From contig DASVLP010000043.1 in NCBI GenBank assembly GCA_036384795.1, positions 62,001-126,000 of the forward strand: 64,000 bases of DNA, given 5' to 3'. Shown here piece by piece: positions 19,110 through 26,966 of this stretch; position 1 is the stretch's first letter; the number at the start of each line of letters is the position of its first letter. A model generated the notes under the pieces. The model was not told where the DNA came from, did not search any database, and worked only from the letters and a program-made list of their open reading frames with translations. The position numbers and the translations under genes are program-made. The DNA comes from Andeanibacterium sp036384795 (lineage in GTDB: Bacteria; Pseudomonadota; Alphaproteobacteria; Sphingomonadales; Sphingomonadaceae).

Positions 19110-20287
19110 GCACGATGCCGCCTGTCTCCGGCGAACGGGTCGTCGATTTCGATTTCTATCGGCCCGGGGATGTCGGGCTCGACCCATTCAGCGCGTTCAC
19201 CCGCTTGCTCGGCAAGCCGCCGGTCGTGTGGACGCCGCACAACGGCGGGCACTGGATCGTCACCAACGGCCGGGTGAGCAAGGAAGTGCTGACCGATCCC
19301 GACCGCTTCTCTTCGGAATCGGTGTTCATCCCGCGGGTCGACCGGCCGCGCACGGTGCCGCTCGAATACGACCCACCCGAGCATACTGCGATGCGCCGGG
19401 CGATCCGCGGCACGTTCCTGCCCGGGCCGGTGAAGGACATGTCCGCCGCCGCGCGCGAGCTGGCGATCGAGCTGATCGAGGGCTTCAAGCCGGCCGGTCG
19501 CTGCGAGTTCGTCGCCGATTTCGGCAAGCAATTGCCGATCATCGTCTGGCTCAAGATGATGAACCTGCCGATGGACGATCGGCTCGAGTTGCTCGACGCG
19601 ATCGACGCCGGCATCCGTCCGCGCGACGAGGCTCACCGCAAGTGGGGTCGCGATTACATGAACCGCTACATCGCCGACTTGGTCGATGAGCGGATGGCCA
19701 ACCCCGGCGACGATCCGCTCAGCGCCGGATTGCGGGAAGACATCGGCGGGCGAACTATGACCCGTGACGAGGGGATCGGGCTGGCGACCACCCTGCTCGG
19801 CGGCGGGCTGGACACGGTTGCGACCACCCTCGCGTGGTTCGCGCTGCACCTCGCCAACGCGCCCGCCGACCGCAAGCTGCTGCGCGAGGAGCCCGCGCGC
19901 ATCCCTAAGGCGATCCACGAACTGATGCGGCGCTATGCGATTCCCAACATCGCCCGGATCGTCACCCGCGACATGGAGTTCGAGGGCGCACCCTTAAGGA
20001 AGGGCGATGCGATCCTCGTCTCAGCCTGCATCCAGGCGCTCGATCCGGCAGAGTTCGCCGATCCCTACGCGGTCGACCTCGCGCGGCTCGACGCGCACAA
20101 GCACCTGGGCTTTAGCGCCGGTGTCCATCACTGCGCCGGCGCCCCGCTGGCGCTGAGCGAGCTCAGGATATTCCTCGAGGAATGGCTGCCCCGCATCCCC
20201 GACTTCCGCACCGATCCCGACGATCCGCCGCAAGTCGCGACCGGAATCGTCAACGGCCTCAGCCGATTGCCGCTACGGTGGGATTGA
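19106..20287 (+). CDS. Cytochrome P450 (393 aa)
   Basis: Second soluble P450 of the window. The heme motif LGFSAGVHHCAG has the Cys ligand at residue 343. The ExxR motif is Glu272-Arg275 (HELMRRY), and the I-helix GGGLDTVATT has the acid/alcohol pair Asp236-Thr237. The ATG overlaps the Rieske stop by four bases, which fixes the start. It shares only family-level similarity with the P450 at 9919. Co-translation with a Rieske oxygenase suggests two successive oxidations of one substrate. Redox partners are missing from the window. Confidence 0.95.
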   Translation: MSTMPPVSGERVVDFDFYRPGDVGLDPFSAFTRLLGKPPVVWTPHNGGHWIVTNGRVSKEVLTDPDRFSSESVFIPRVDRPRTVPLEYDPPEHTAMRRAIRGTFLPGPVKDMSAAARELAIELIEGFKPAGRCEFVADFGKQLPIIVWLKMMNLPMDDRLELLDAIDAGIRPRDEAHRKWGRDYMNRYIADLVDERMANPGDDPLSAGLREDIGGRTMTRDEGIGLATTLLGGGLDTVATTLAWFALHLANAPADRKLLREEPARIPKAIHELMRRYAIPNIARIVTRDMEFEGAPLRKGDAILVSACIQALDPAEFADPYAVDLARLDAHKHLGFSAGVHHCAGAPLALSELRIFLEEWLPRIPDFRTDPDDPPQVATGIVNGLSRLPLRWD

Positions 20288-20300
20288 CCACCGCCTCCCC

Positions 20301-21962
20301 TTACGCGCCGGGCGGAATAAGACCGAAGCGTCGCGCCTTGTCCACGGCATGGGCGCGCTTGCCGACGCCAAGCTTCTGGTAGATCTGCTGAAGGTACCAT
20401 TTGACCGTGCCTTCGGTCAGTCCGAGACGTTCGGCGATGTCGCTGCGCCGCCACGCCGCCGCCGCCAGCGTGAGCACATCGATCTCGCGCGGCGAAAGCG
20501 AACCGAACGAGGCCGGGCCCTCCTCCGGGGCGACAGCGGCGAGACGGGGCGCGCAGCCCGCTTCGAGATCGAGCAGGCCGCGAACGAAATCCGCCGTTTC
20601 CGGGTCGAGGGCATCGGCTTCCTCGTGTTGGCGGCCGCGCAGGAATTCCATGATCGCCGGTTCGTCGAGGAAGCTCGCGAGGAACTGCCCGTTGGTCGCC
20701 TGCACCAGCGTGTCCTGCAACAGCCGCGCCGCCTTGCGTCGCTCGCCAGCCAGCAGCAGGAAGCGCGCTGCCACCAGGTTCCAACGAATCCGGCTGCGGA
20801 CCGCCCCTTCACGATGCGCGCGCCGACCCCAGGCGACGGCCAGCGCGAGCCCGTCGTCAAACCGGCAATGGGCTTCGGCAAGCCGTGCCCAGGCGAGCGC
20901 TTCGGCTTCCATCACGGTGGTGATCGAACGGCCAGGCAGATGGTGCTGCAGCATGGTCTTGCGCAGCGCGCGGCTGTGCTCGCGCTCGCGGCCCAGGCGC
21001 CCTTGGCGCAGAAGGATCGCGAACCGCTCGGCGAGGATCCAGGCCGACAGCCGGCGAAAATCCCGGCGCGCCGCGAACAGCTTCGCCTCATCGAGCACTG
21101 CGAACGCCGCGCGATAATCTCCGGCCCGGCAATGCAGCCGCGCCGAGGTCACGTATCCCGAGATCAGCTGGTCGACGGTGCCCATCTCGCGGCCGTGGGG
21201 CAAATGACGATCGACCAGAGTCCGCGCCTGCGCGAAGTCGCCGCGCTCATAGACGACCTCGGCGAGCGGCAGGCCGGTCATCGCCGACAACGGCCCGGAA
21301 CCGTTTCCCGGTTCGAACCGTGACGTGGTTTCGAGCGCGTCCGAGAGACAGCGCGCGGCCTCCTCGGTTCTCCCGAGAGCGAAGTGCGACAAGCCCATCA
21401 CCGAGCGATGCACGTACAGCGCGCTGGGGTTTCGCTCGGACCCGAGATAGTCGATCGCTTGGGTGTCGAGCAGGTCCACGTCGGACAGCTTGAACTGCTC
21501 GCGCCGGGCATGCAGCAGCGAGGTGAACAGGCTCCCGCTGACATAAGCGTCGCTGCGATAGCTTTCGCGGATCAGCTTGCGGCAGAGTTCTTCGGCGCGG
21601 GGCATCTCGTCGCGCAATAGCGAGAGCATCATCTCGCGATGGCGCAGTGCGTGGCGCAGGCGGGCGACTTCGTCGGCGTCCTTCGTCCGTGTCATTTCCG
21701 CCAGCCGCAGCCTGGTCGCTGCCAGGAGGTCGTTGACCTGGGCGAACCGCCATTGTGCGATCAGGCGCCACGCGAGCGCGAGCATCAGGCGCGGGTGAAA
21801 TGCTTGCAGGCGCGGCGGGATCGCCTCGACGCAGCGGCCGAACAGTGCCCCGCCGGTGGGCAGCAACGCATCGCAATGCTCATCGAGCATCGCTGCCGCC
21901 GCGCCGAGATCGTCACGCGCGAGCGCCGCGTCGAACGATCGCTGGAAGGCAAGCGGGTCCAA
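20301..21962 (-). CDS. LuxR-family regulator with MalT-like TPR region (553 aa)
   Basis: Cytoplasmic activator with a long helical repeat region (TPR-like, about residues 10-450) and a C-terminal LuxR helix-turn-helix (LSPREIDVLTLAAAAWRRSD, then GLTEGTVKWYLQQIYQKLGV). It resembles the C-terminal half of MalT/LAL regulators without the N-terminal ATPase domain. The start is a TTG at 21962, preceded by AGGGTGAT; no ATG gives a better start. It is convergent with the P450 and divergent from the SnoaL cluster (93-base gap), which is its most likely target. Confidence 0.88.
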   Translation of the reverse strand: MDPLAFQRSFDAALARDDLGAAAAMLDEHCDALLPTGGALFGRCVEAIPPRLQAFHPRLMLALAWRLIAQWRFAQVNDLLAATRLRLAEMTRTKDADEVARLRHALRHREMMLSLLRDEMPRAEELCRKLIRESYRSDAYVSGSLFTSLLHARREQFKLSDVDLLDTQAIDYLGSERNPSALYVHRSVMGLSHFALGRTEEAARCLSDALETTSRFEPGNGSGPLSAMTGLPLAEVVYERGDFAQARTLVDRHLPHGREMGTVDQLISGYVTSARLHCRAGDYRAAFAVLDEAKLFAARRDFRRLSAWILAERFAILLRQGRLGREREHSRALRKTMLQHHLPGRSITTVMEAEALAWARLAEAHCRFDDGLALAVAWGRRAHREGAVRSRIRWNLVAARFLLLAGERRKAARLLQDTLVQATNGQFLASFLDEPAIMEFLRGRQHEEADALDPETADFVRGLLDLEAGCAPRLAAVAPEEGPASFGSLSPREIDVLTLAAAAWRRSDIAERLGLTEGTVKWYLQQIYQKLGVGKRAHAVDKARRFGLIPPGA

Positions 21963-22055
21963 TTAATCACCCTGCCGAAACGGGAGGAGTGCCTAACATG
22001 CAGATGAGGCACCATCGCCGTCAACGCAGAACTGCAGTCACGAGGGGGAGCAGCC

Positions 22056-22460
22056 ATGCCGAAGACCTTGGATGCGACAACACGCACCGCGCACGCCGCT
22101 GCGAATATCGCACTGACCCGAGAATTCTGGGACCGCGCGATCAACCGCCGTGACCCCACTGGCACTAAAGCCCTGCTGGCGCCCGGTTTCGTCCATCACG
22201 AACCGCAATTGCAGCCGGGCGCTGAGGGACTGGCGGCGTATCTCGCGCAGCTGCTGTCGGAAAACCCGGCACTGTCGATCGAGCCGGCGCGGCATATCGC
22301 CGACGGGGATTTCGTCGTCGCCCATCACCGTCGCGCGCATGCCGACGGCGAGATCGCAACGATCGACATCATGCGCGTAAGCGGCGGCAAGATCGCCGAA
22401 TACTGGCACGTGTTCCAGCCGGTCCCAACAGTCCTCGCCAATCTCAACGGCATGTTCTGA
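22056..22460 (+). CDS. SnoaL/NTF2-like protein (134 aa)
   Basis: Small cytoplasmic alpha+beta barrel protein of the SnoaL-like (NTF2 fold) group. Features are the opening helix with REFWDRAINRRDP, VHHEPQLQPGAEGLAAY, and the closing strands FVVAHHRRAHADGEIATIDI and GGKIAEYWHVFQPVP. Family members include polyketide cyclases, isomerases and dehydratases, and many are uncharacterised. GAGGGGGAG lies five bases before the ATG. It is the first gene of a run of five NTF2-like genes, and its stop overlaps the next start (TGATG), so the two are co-translated. Confidence 0.88.
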   Translation: MPKTLDATTRTAHAAANIALTREFWDRAINRRDPTGTKALLAPGFVHHEPQLQPGAEGLAAYLAQLLSENPALSIEPARHIADGDFVVAHHRRAHADGEIATIDIMRVSGGKIAEYWHVFQPVPTVLANLNGMF

Positions 22461-22894
22461 TGGAGTCCGCTATGAACCTGGCCGATCTCAGCGTGAGCCC
22501 CGAGCAATCCTACACCGAAGAGGAACGGCGCAACCGCGACGTAGTGCCGCGGTTCTACGACGCCGGCGTGAACCAGCGCGATTACGACGCCGCATTCGCG
22601 CTGCTGGGGGATCAGTACATTCAGCACAATCCGTACGCCGCCGACGGCCCGGAAGGGTTCGCCGGCCTGTTCGACGGTATCTTCAAACAATTGCCCGACT
22701 TCCGCATCGAGATGCGCCGGGTGTTCGTCCAGGATGACCTGGTCGCGGTCCAGGTGCGCTCGCACGACGGGCCCAGCCCGCACGACGAAGTCGGCACCGA
22801 CATCTTTCGGGTCGAGAACGGCAAAGTGGTCGAGCACTGGGACGTGATCCGACCGGTCGACGAAGGCGTCGATCCCGACGCGCTGGTCGCCTGA
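22460..22894 (+). CDS. SnoaL/NTF2-like protein (144 aa)
   Basis: Second SnoaL-like protein. It has the characteristic QYIQHNPYAADGPEGFAGLF followed by strands around FVQDDLVAVQVRSHDGPSP and FRVENGKVVEHWDVIRPV. This subgroup (His/Asn/Pro near the pocket, Glu-His-Trp-Asp near the end) is widespread and often annotated as a predicted SnoaL-like aldol-condensation-type enzyme. The start overlaps the preceding stop by one base. There is no signal peptide, so it should be cytoplasmic, in contrast with the three exported relatives downstream. Confidence 0.88.
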   Translation: MESAMNLADLSVSPEQSYTEEERRNRDVVPRFYDAGVNQRDYDAAFALLGDQYIQHNPYAADGPEGFAGLFDGIFKQLPDFRIEMRRVFVQDDLVAVQVRSHDGPSPHDEVGTDIFRVENGKVVEHWDVIRPVDEGVDPDALVA

Positions 22895-22917
22895 TCGAAC
22901 GGAACGGAGGGAAAGAG

Positions 22918-24777
22918 ATGGACACCAACGTCGCGCGCCGCAGCGTCCTGGTCGGTGGGGTTGCTGCGGCGGCCGTCGTTGCCGCCCGGCCGACGATCGT
23001 TTCGGCGGAGCCGGAGGGGGTCGAAGAGGCTCGCCTGATCGCCAGCCGCGCCGAGCTGGAAGCGGTCGCCGACGCTTACGTGAACGCGCTGCTGGCACAC
23101 GATCCCTCGCGCGCGTCGTTTGCGGCGGGTGCGGTGTTTTCCGAGAACGACCAGATCCTTCCGCTCGGCGAGGCCTCGTGGAAGACGTTCATGCGCTTCG
23201 GCCGCTACCGGCATTATTTCGCCGATCCGCAGAACGGCGAAGTCGGCCTGATCGCCAACCCTTACGAGGTGGGCGGCGGCTGCGTGTTCGTGCTGCGGCT
23301 CAAGGTCAACGCCGCGAAGCGGATCACCGAGGCCGAGCAGTTCGTCGCGCGCGATCCGAGCGGTGCGGCGGCTTACGAGCAGCTCGGCGCGCCCGACCCG
23401 GTATGGCTCGAGCCGATCCCGGTCGCGCAACGCCAGGCGCACGAGGCGTTGCGCGCGGTCGGCTTCATGTATTTCGAAGCGCTCCAGCGCAACGATGGCG
23501 CCGGCATCTATCCGTTTCGTGACGATTGCGAGCGCATCGAGCACGCTCGCCCGACGGTGAAGCAGAAGCGCGAGGGTTACGGCCATTCCGACGTTGCGAC
23601 CGACTTCACAACGCTCTCCGCCAAGGCTCAGTACGAAATGGGCATGATGGCATTCGTCGCCGAAATCCGCGACCGCCGCTCTTTGGTGGTCGACGTCGAG
23701 CGCGGGGCGGTGCTGGCGAGCTCGTATTACGACTACGACGGCGCGCTGCGGAAGATCGACTTCAGGAACGGCGAACAATGGACCCTGCCGCCCTATTTCC
23801 GCTCGTCGCGCTCGCACCATGCGAACGAGGCGTTCAAGATCATCAACGGCAGCTTCCGCTATATCGAGATGACCTTCATCGAAGTGCCGTACGCAACCAG
23901 GCACGCGTTCGCCGGGCCACCCATGACGGTCAGGCTCGACTACGACACGCCGCTGCCGCTGCCCACGCCGATCGCCGTGCCAAGCCGCCCGGAGACCCAT
24001 GCGCTGACCGAACGCCTGCTTGACGCGATGATGCGCAATTGCCCGTGCGCCGTGCCGCTCTCGCCGGAAGTCCGCTACACCGAGAACGGCGTGCCTCTGG
24101 CGCCCGGGAAAGGGCTCTGGCAATCGCTGAACGGGCTGCGCGATTATCGCGTTTCGCTGGCCGATCCGGCGTCGGGCCAGGGCGGCTGGTTCGGCGCGCT
24201 CGACGAGCGGACGCTGTTCGCGATGATGGCGCTGCGCTATCGGCTGGAGAAGGGCCTGATTTCGCAGATCGAGGTGATCGTGGCTCGGCCGCAGAAGCCG
24301 GCGGTCGGCCAGGAGTTGGCGACCGCGACGTTCACGATGTTCACCCCGCCGCTCGAATACGATCTCGATCCCGCGGGATTTCCCCGCCCGGCCCCCGCGC
24401 TGCTTGCGTCCGCACCGGCGGGGTCTGAGGTACTCGTCCAGGCAGCGGGAATGCAGGAAGCGGTGCTCTCGGGCGCCGCTGCTTCCCGATTCACCGCGCG
24501 TTCGAACGGGCATCCGCTCGAGGTTCCGGTGACATTGCCCGCCGGCGTCAGCGCGCGCGGGCACCGGGTGTGGCTAGCGGACAGCGCGCAAGGCCTCGTG
24601 CTCGATCTCGCGCTGCGGGACAACACTGGCGCGGTGCCCGGCGCGCCCGCCGACCGGGCCGCCCCGTGGAGCGACATCCATGCGCGGCTGCTCAAGGTCG
24701 AACAAGGCCGGCCTGGTTATTCCGAGGGCCTGACGGTGCGCGTGCCGTTCGGTCAGGGCAGCGGCTGGCCTGCCTGA
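22918..24777 (+). CDS. Exported multi-domain NTF2-like protein, possible Tat substrate (619 aa)
   Basis: A large exported protein with a twin-arginine-like N-terminus (VARRSVLVGGVAAAAVVAA, cleavage near SAEPE) and a GGAGGGAAAGAG-type ribosome-binding site. It contains repeated NTF2-like units. Unit A near residues 44-150 has NALLAHDPSRASFA and VFSENDQ. Unit B near 175-300 has YFEALQRNDGAGIYPF, FVAEIRDRRSLVVD and EAFKIINGSFRYIEMTFIE. A degenerate third unit near 360-450 has DAMMRNCPCAVPLSPEVRY followed by TENG. Units A and B recur in the next two genes. I believe this corresponds to a domain of unknown function (DUF8021-like), but I cannot confirm that. No catalytic motif is known; the C-terminal 150 residues look like an added beta-rich domain. 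Confidence 0.8.
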   Translation: MDTNVARRSVLVGGVAAAAVVAARPTIVSAEPEGVEEARLIASRAELEAVADAYVNALLAHDPSRASFAAGAVFSENDQILPLGEASWKTFMRFGRYRHYFADPQNGEVGLIANPYEVGGGCVFVLRLKVNAAKRITEAEQFVARDPSGAAAYEQLGAPDPVWLEPIPVAQRQAHEALRAVGFMYFEALQRNDGAGIYPFRDDCERIEHARPTVKQKREGYGHSDVATDFTTLSAKAQYEMGMMAFVAEIRDRRSLVVDVERGAVLASSYYDYDGALRKIDFRNGEQWTLPPYFRSSRSHHANEAFKIINGSFRYIEMTFIEVPYATRHAFAGPPMTVRLDYDTPLPLPTPIAVPSRPETHALTERLLDAMMRNCPCAVPLSPEVRYTENGVPLAPGKGLWQSLNGLRDYRVSLADPASGQGGWFGALDERTLFAMMALRYRLEKGLISQIEVIVARPQKPAVGQELATATFTMFTPPLEYDLDPAGFPRPAPALLASAPAGSEVLVQAAGMQEAVLSGAAASRFTARSNGHPLEVPVTLPAGVSARGHRVWLADSAQGLVLDLALRDNTGAVPGAPADRAAPWSDIHARLLKVEQGRPGYSEGLTVRVPFGQGSGWPA

Positions 24778-24794
24778 AACGGGGGAAGCGTACT

Positions 24795-25766
24795 ATGAAA
24801 CTTGCGTTACTCGGGACGATCGCCACGATCTTGTGCGCCGCGCTGCTGCCGGTATCCGCCTCGGCCGCGACCTGCGAGCGCGCCTGTCTCGAAGGCATGG
24901 TAAACCGCTATATGGCGGCGTTGATCGCCCATGATCCGTCAGGCCTGCCGTTCGCCAACGACGTGATCTTCGCCGAGAACAACAATCGGCTGAAGATCGG
25001 CGAAGGCAGCTGGCAGACGATCGACGGCCTCGGCAAGTACAAGCATTACATGGCCGATCCCGAGGGCGGGCAAGTGGGCTTCATCGGCACCGTGACCGAA
25101 TTCGGCATCCCCGCGTTCATGGACGTGCGGCTGCGGATCGCGGGCGGCAAGATCGCCGAAGTCGAAAGCTACGTGATGCGCGATGAAGGCGCGGCTCACC
25201 GCTACGACGAGATGGGCGAGCCCGAGGCGCCGTGGCTGGCAGCGGTGCCGCCAGCCCAGCGCCTGTCGCGCGCGCAGCTGGTGGAGACGGTAAACAAGTA
25301 CTTCGAGAGCATGGCTCACAACGACGGGCATGGTGACTATTCATTCTTCCATCCGCAGTGCAACCGGATCGAACACGCGCTCAAGACCACCAACGTGCGC
25401 GACAATTCGGCTTACGGCCATTCGACCGACACTCAGTTCGCCTCGCTGACGTGCGAACAGCAATGGAAGACCGGCTTCCTCGGCTTCGTCACCCGGATGC
25501 GCGATCGCCGCTTCCCGGTGATCGACGAAGAACGCCAGGTGGTGTTCGCCTCGGTGGGGGTGGACATGAACAGCCCGACCCGCGCGATTCCCGAAACCAC
25601 GGGCAAGCCGTTCGTGTTGCCCAATTTCTTCGACGTGCCCCGCACCCAGCAAGTGCAGGAGGCCTTCAAGATTCGCGACGGCAAGCTCTACCGGATCGAG
25701 ATGACGATGATCGAGGTGCCCTATGCGCAGCCGCTCGCCGTCCCGATCTCTTCGATGACGCATTGA
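24795..25766 (+). CDS. Exported NTF2-like protein with two repeat units (323 aa)
   Basis: A paralogue of the first half of the preceding protein. The ATG at 24795 has GGGGGAAG upstream and gives a standard signal peptide (LLGTIATILCAALLPVSASA). Unit A carries AALIAHDPSGLPFANDVIF and AENN, and unit B carries YFESMAHNDGHGDYSFFH, FVTRMRDRRFPVID and EAFKIRDGKLYRIEMTMIE. Cys residues (CERACLEG; HPQCNRIEHA; LTCEQQ) could form disulfides in the periplasm. It is probably in one transcript with its neighbours (17-base and 13-base gaps). Function unknown; a periplasmic lyase or isomerase or a binding protein is possible. Confidence 0.82.
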   Translation: MKLALLGTIATILCAALLPVSASAATCERACLEGMVNRYMAALIAHDPSGLPFANDVIFAENNNRLKIGEGSWQTIDGLGKYKHYMADPEGGQVGFIGTVTEFGIPAFMDVRLRIAGGKIAEVESYVMRDEGAAHRYDEMGEPEAPWLAAVPPAQRLSRAQLVETVNKYFESMAHNDGHGDYSFFHPQCNRIEHALKTTNVRDNSAYGHSTDTQFASLTCEQQWKTGFLGFVTRMRDRRFPVIDEERQVVFASVGVDMNSPTRAIPETTGKPFVLPNFFDVPRTQQVQEAFKIRDGKLYRIEMTMIEVPYAQPLAVPISSMTH

Positions 25767-25779
25767 GAGAGGGGAGGCC

Positions 25780-26856
25780 ATGACCCGCATCCGTACCGCG
25801 ATCGCTGTCGCTGCCCTGTTTTGCGCTACCACCGCCTTCGCGCAAACTCCTGCACCAGGTGCGCCCGAGCTTGAAATCCTCGCCGACCAGGTGACACAGG
25901 CGCTCCTTGTGAACGATGCTTCGCGCCTGCCGCTGGCGAAGGACTTTCGCTACACCGAGAACGGCTCGCCGCTCGAGATTGGTGATGGAATGTGGCGCAC
26001 CCTTTCGGCTTATGCCGGGCTCGATCCGCGGATTGCGCCGGCCTCCGCACCTCTCAAGTTCCGGTTCGACGTGGTCGACCGGCAAGCGCGGCAAATCCTC
26101 GCCTACCGCGCGATCGACGAGAACGGCACGTCCGGCGTGCTGGTGCTGCGCCTCAAGGTCAAGAATGGACTGATCTCCGAGATGGAGGCGATCACGATCC
26201 ACCAGGAACTGCTCGATCCGCGGGGCGGCACGGTCACGCTGCTCCAGCCGCGCCTGCTCGAAATGCTCGATCCGGCAAAGCTCGGCGCGATCGATCCCGT
26301 GTTCGCGGCGCCCGCGCCGGCCGATCGCGCTTCGCTGATCGCGGCGGCCAATGCCTATCTCGACGGACAAGTCGCGAACAGCAGCGCGAGAATTCCGTTT
26401 TCCGCCGATTGCGTCAGACGCGACAACGGCAACCCCACGACCGGCGATCCCGACGCCGCGCCGCTCGACCCCGAGGTTCCGTCCTACAAGCCGTTCAGCC
26501 TTGGTTGCGCCCGGCAGATCGACAGCGGCCTTTACCGTTACATCGCGCGCGTGCGCGACCGCCGCTTCCTGGTCGATGAGCAGCGCGGATTGGTCGCCGC
26601 GATCGACCTGATGGACGTTCCTGGCACGCTTCATGAGATCGACATTCCGGGCACGGGCCGCGTCCGCTACCCCGGCCCCGACGCGGCTCACAGCACGGCC
26701 GACGATACGGCGCAGTTCAACGATTTCGCCGCGGCCAACCTGCGGGTGCCGTCGTCGATGCTCGCGATCCACCTGTTCAAGATCGTCGACGGCAAGATCG
26801 TGCGGATGGAGGATTTCGAGCGCGGCGCCCATCTGGGCTTCGAAGCCGGCTGGTAA
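25780..26856 (+). CDS. Exported NTF2-like protein with two repeat units (358 aa)
   Basis: Third exported paralogue. It has a signal peptide (RTAIAVAALFCATTAFAQ) and GAGGGGAGG just before the start. Unit A has QALLVNDASRLPLAKDFRY and TENGSPLEIGDGMW, closest to the third unit of the 619-aa protein. Unit B has YLDGQVANSSARIPFSADC, YIARVRDRRFLVDEQRG and HLFKIVDGKIVRMED. The partial sharing of units between the three genes points to duplication with domain shuffling. It closes the run; a weak terminator-like structure follows at 26902-26926. Confidence 0.82.
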   Translation: MTRIRTAIAVAALFCATTAFAQTPAPGAPELEILADQVTQALLVNDASRLPLAKDFRYTENGSPLEIGDGMWRTLSAYAGLDPRIAPASAPLKFRFDVVDRQARQILAYRAIDENGTSGVLVLRLKVKNGLISEMEAITIHQELLDPRGGTVTLLQPRLLEMLDPAKLGAIDPVFAAPAPADRASLIAAANAYLDGQVANSSARIPFSADCVRRDNGNPTTGDPDAAPLDPEVPSYKPFSLGCARQIDSGLYRYIARVRDRRFLVDEQRGLVAAIDLMDVPGTLHEIDIPGTGRVRYPGPDAAHSTADDTAQFNDFAAANLRVPSSMLAIHLFKIVDGKIVRMEDFERGAHLGFEAGW

Positions 26857-26901
26857 CCGGCCTCGTCGCGCTCGACAGACCGCCATCCAACGAAATAAGA
26901 G

Positions 26902-26926
26902 GCTTTCGACGGGGCGAAGTTTTTTT
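26902..26926 (+). terminator. Weak intrinsic terminator-like site
   Basis: A short stem (CTTTCG with CGAAG, one bulged T) with an ACGGGG loop is followed by seven T. It lies 45 bases after the last NTF2-like gene and before the ABC genes. The stem is weak, so efficiency is doubtful. Confidence 0.4.
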
Positions 26927-26966
26927 GCGCGGCCTTGGTCTTGGACGTGCAGATTAGGGGGTGGCC

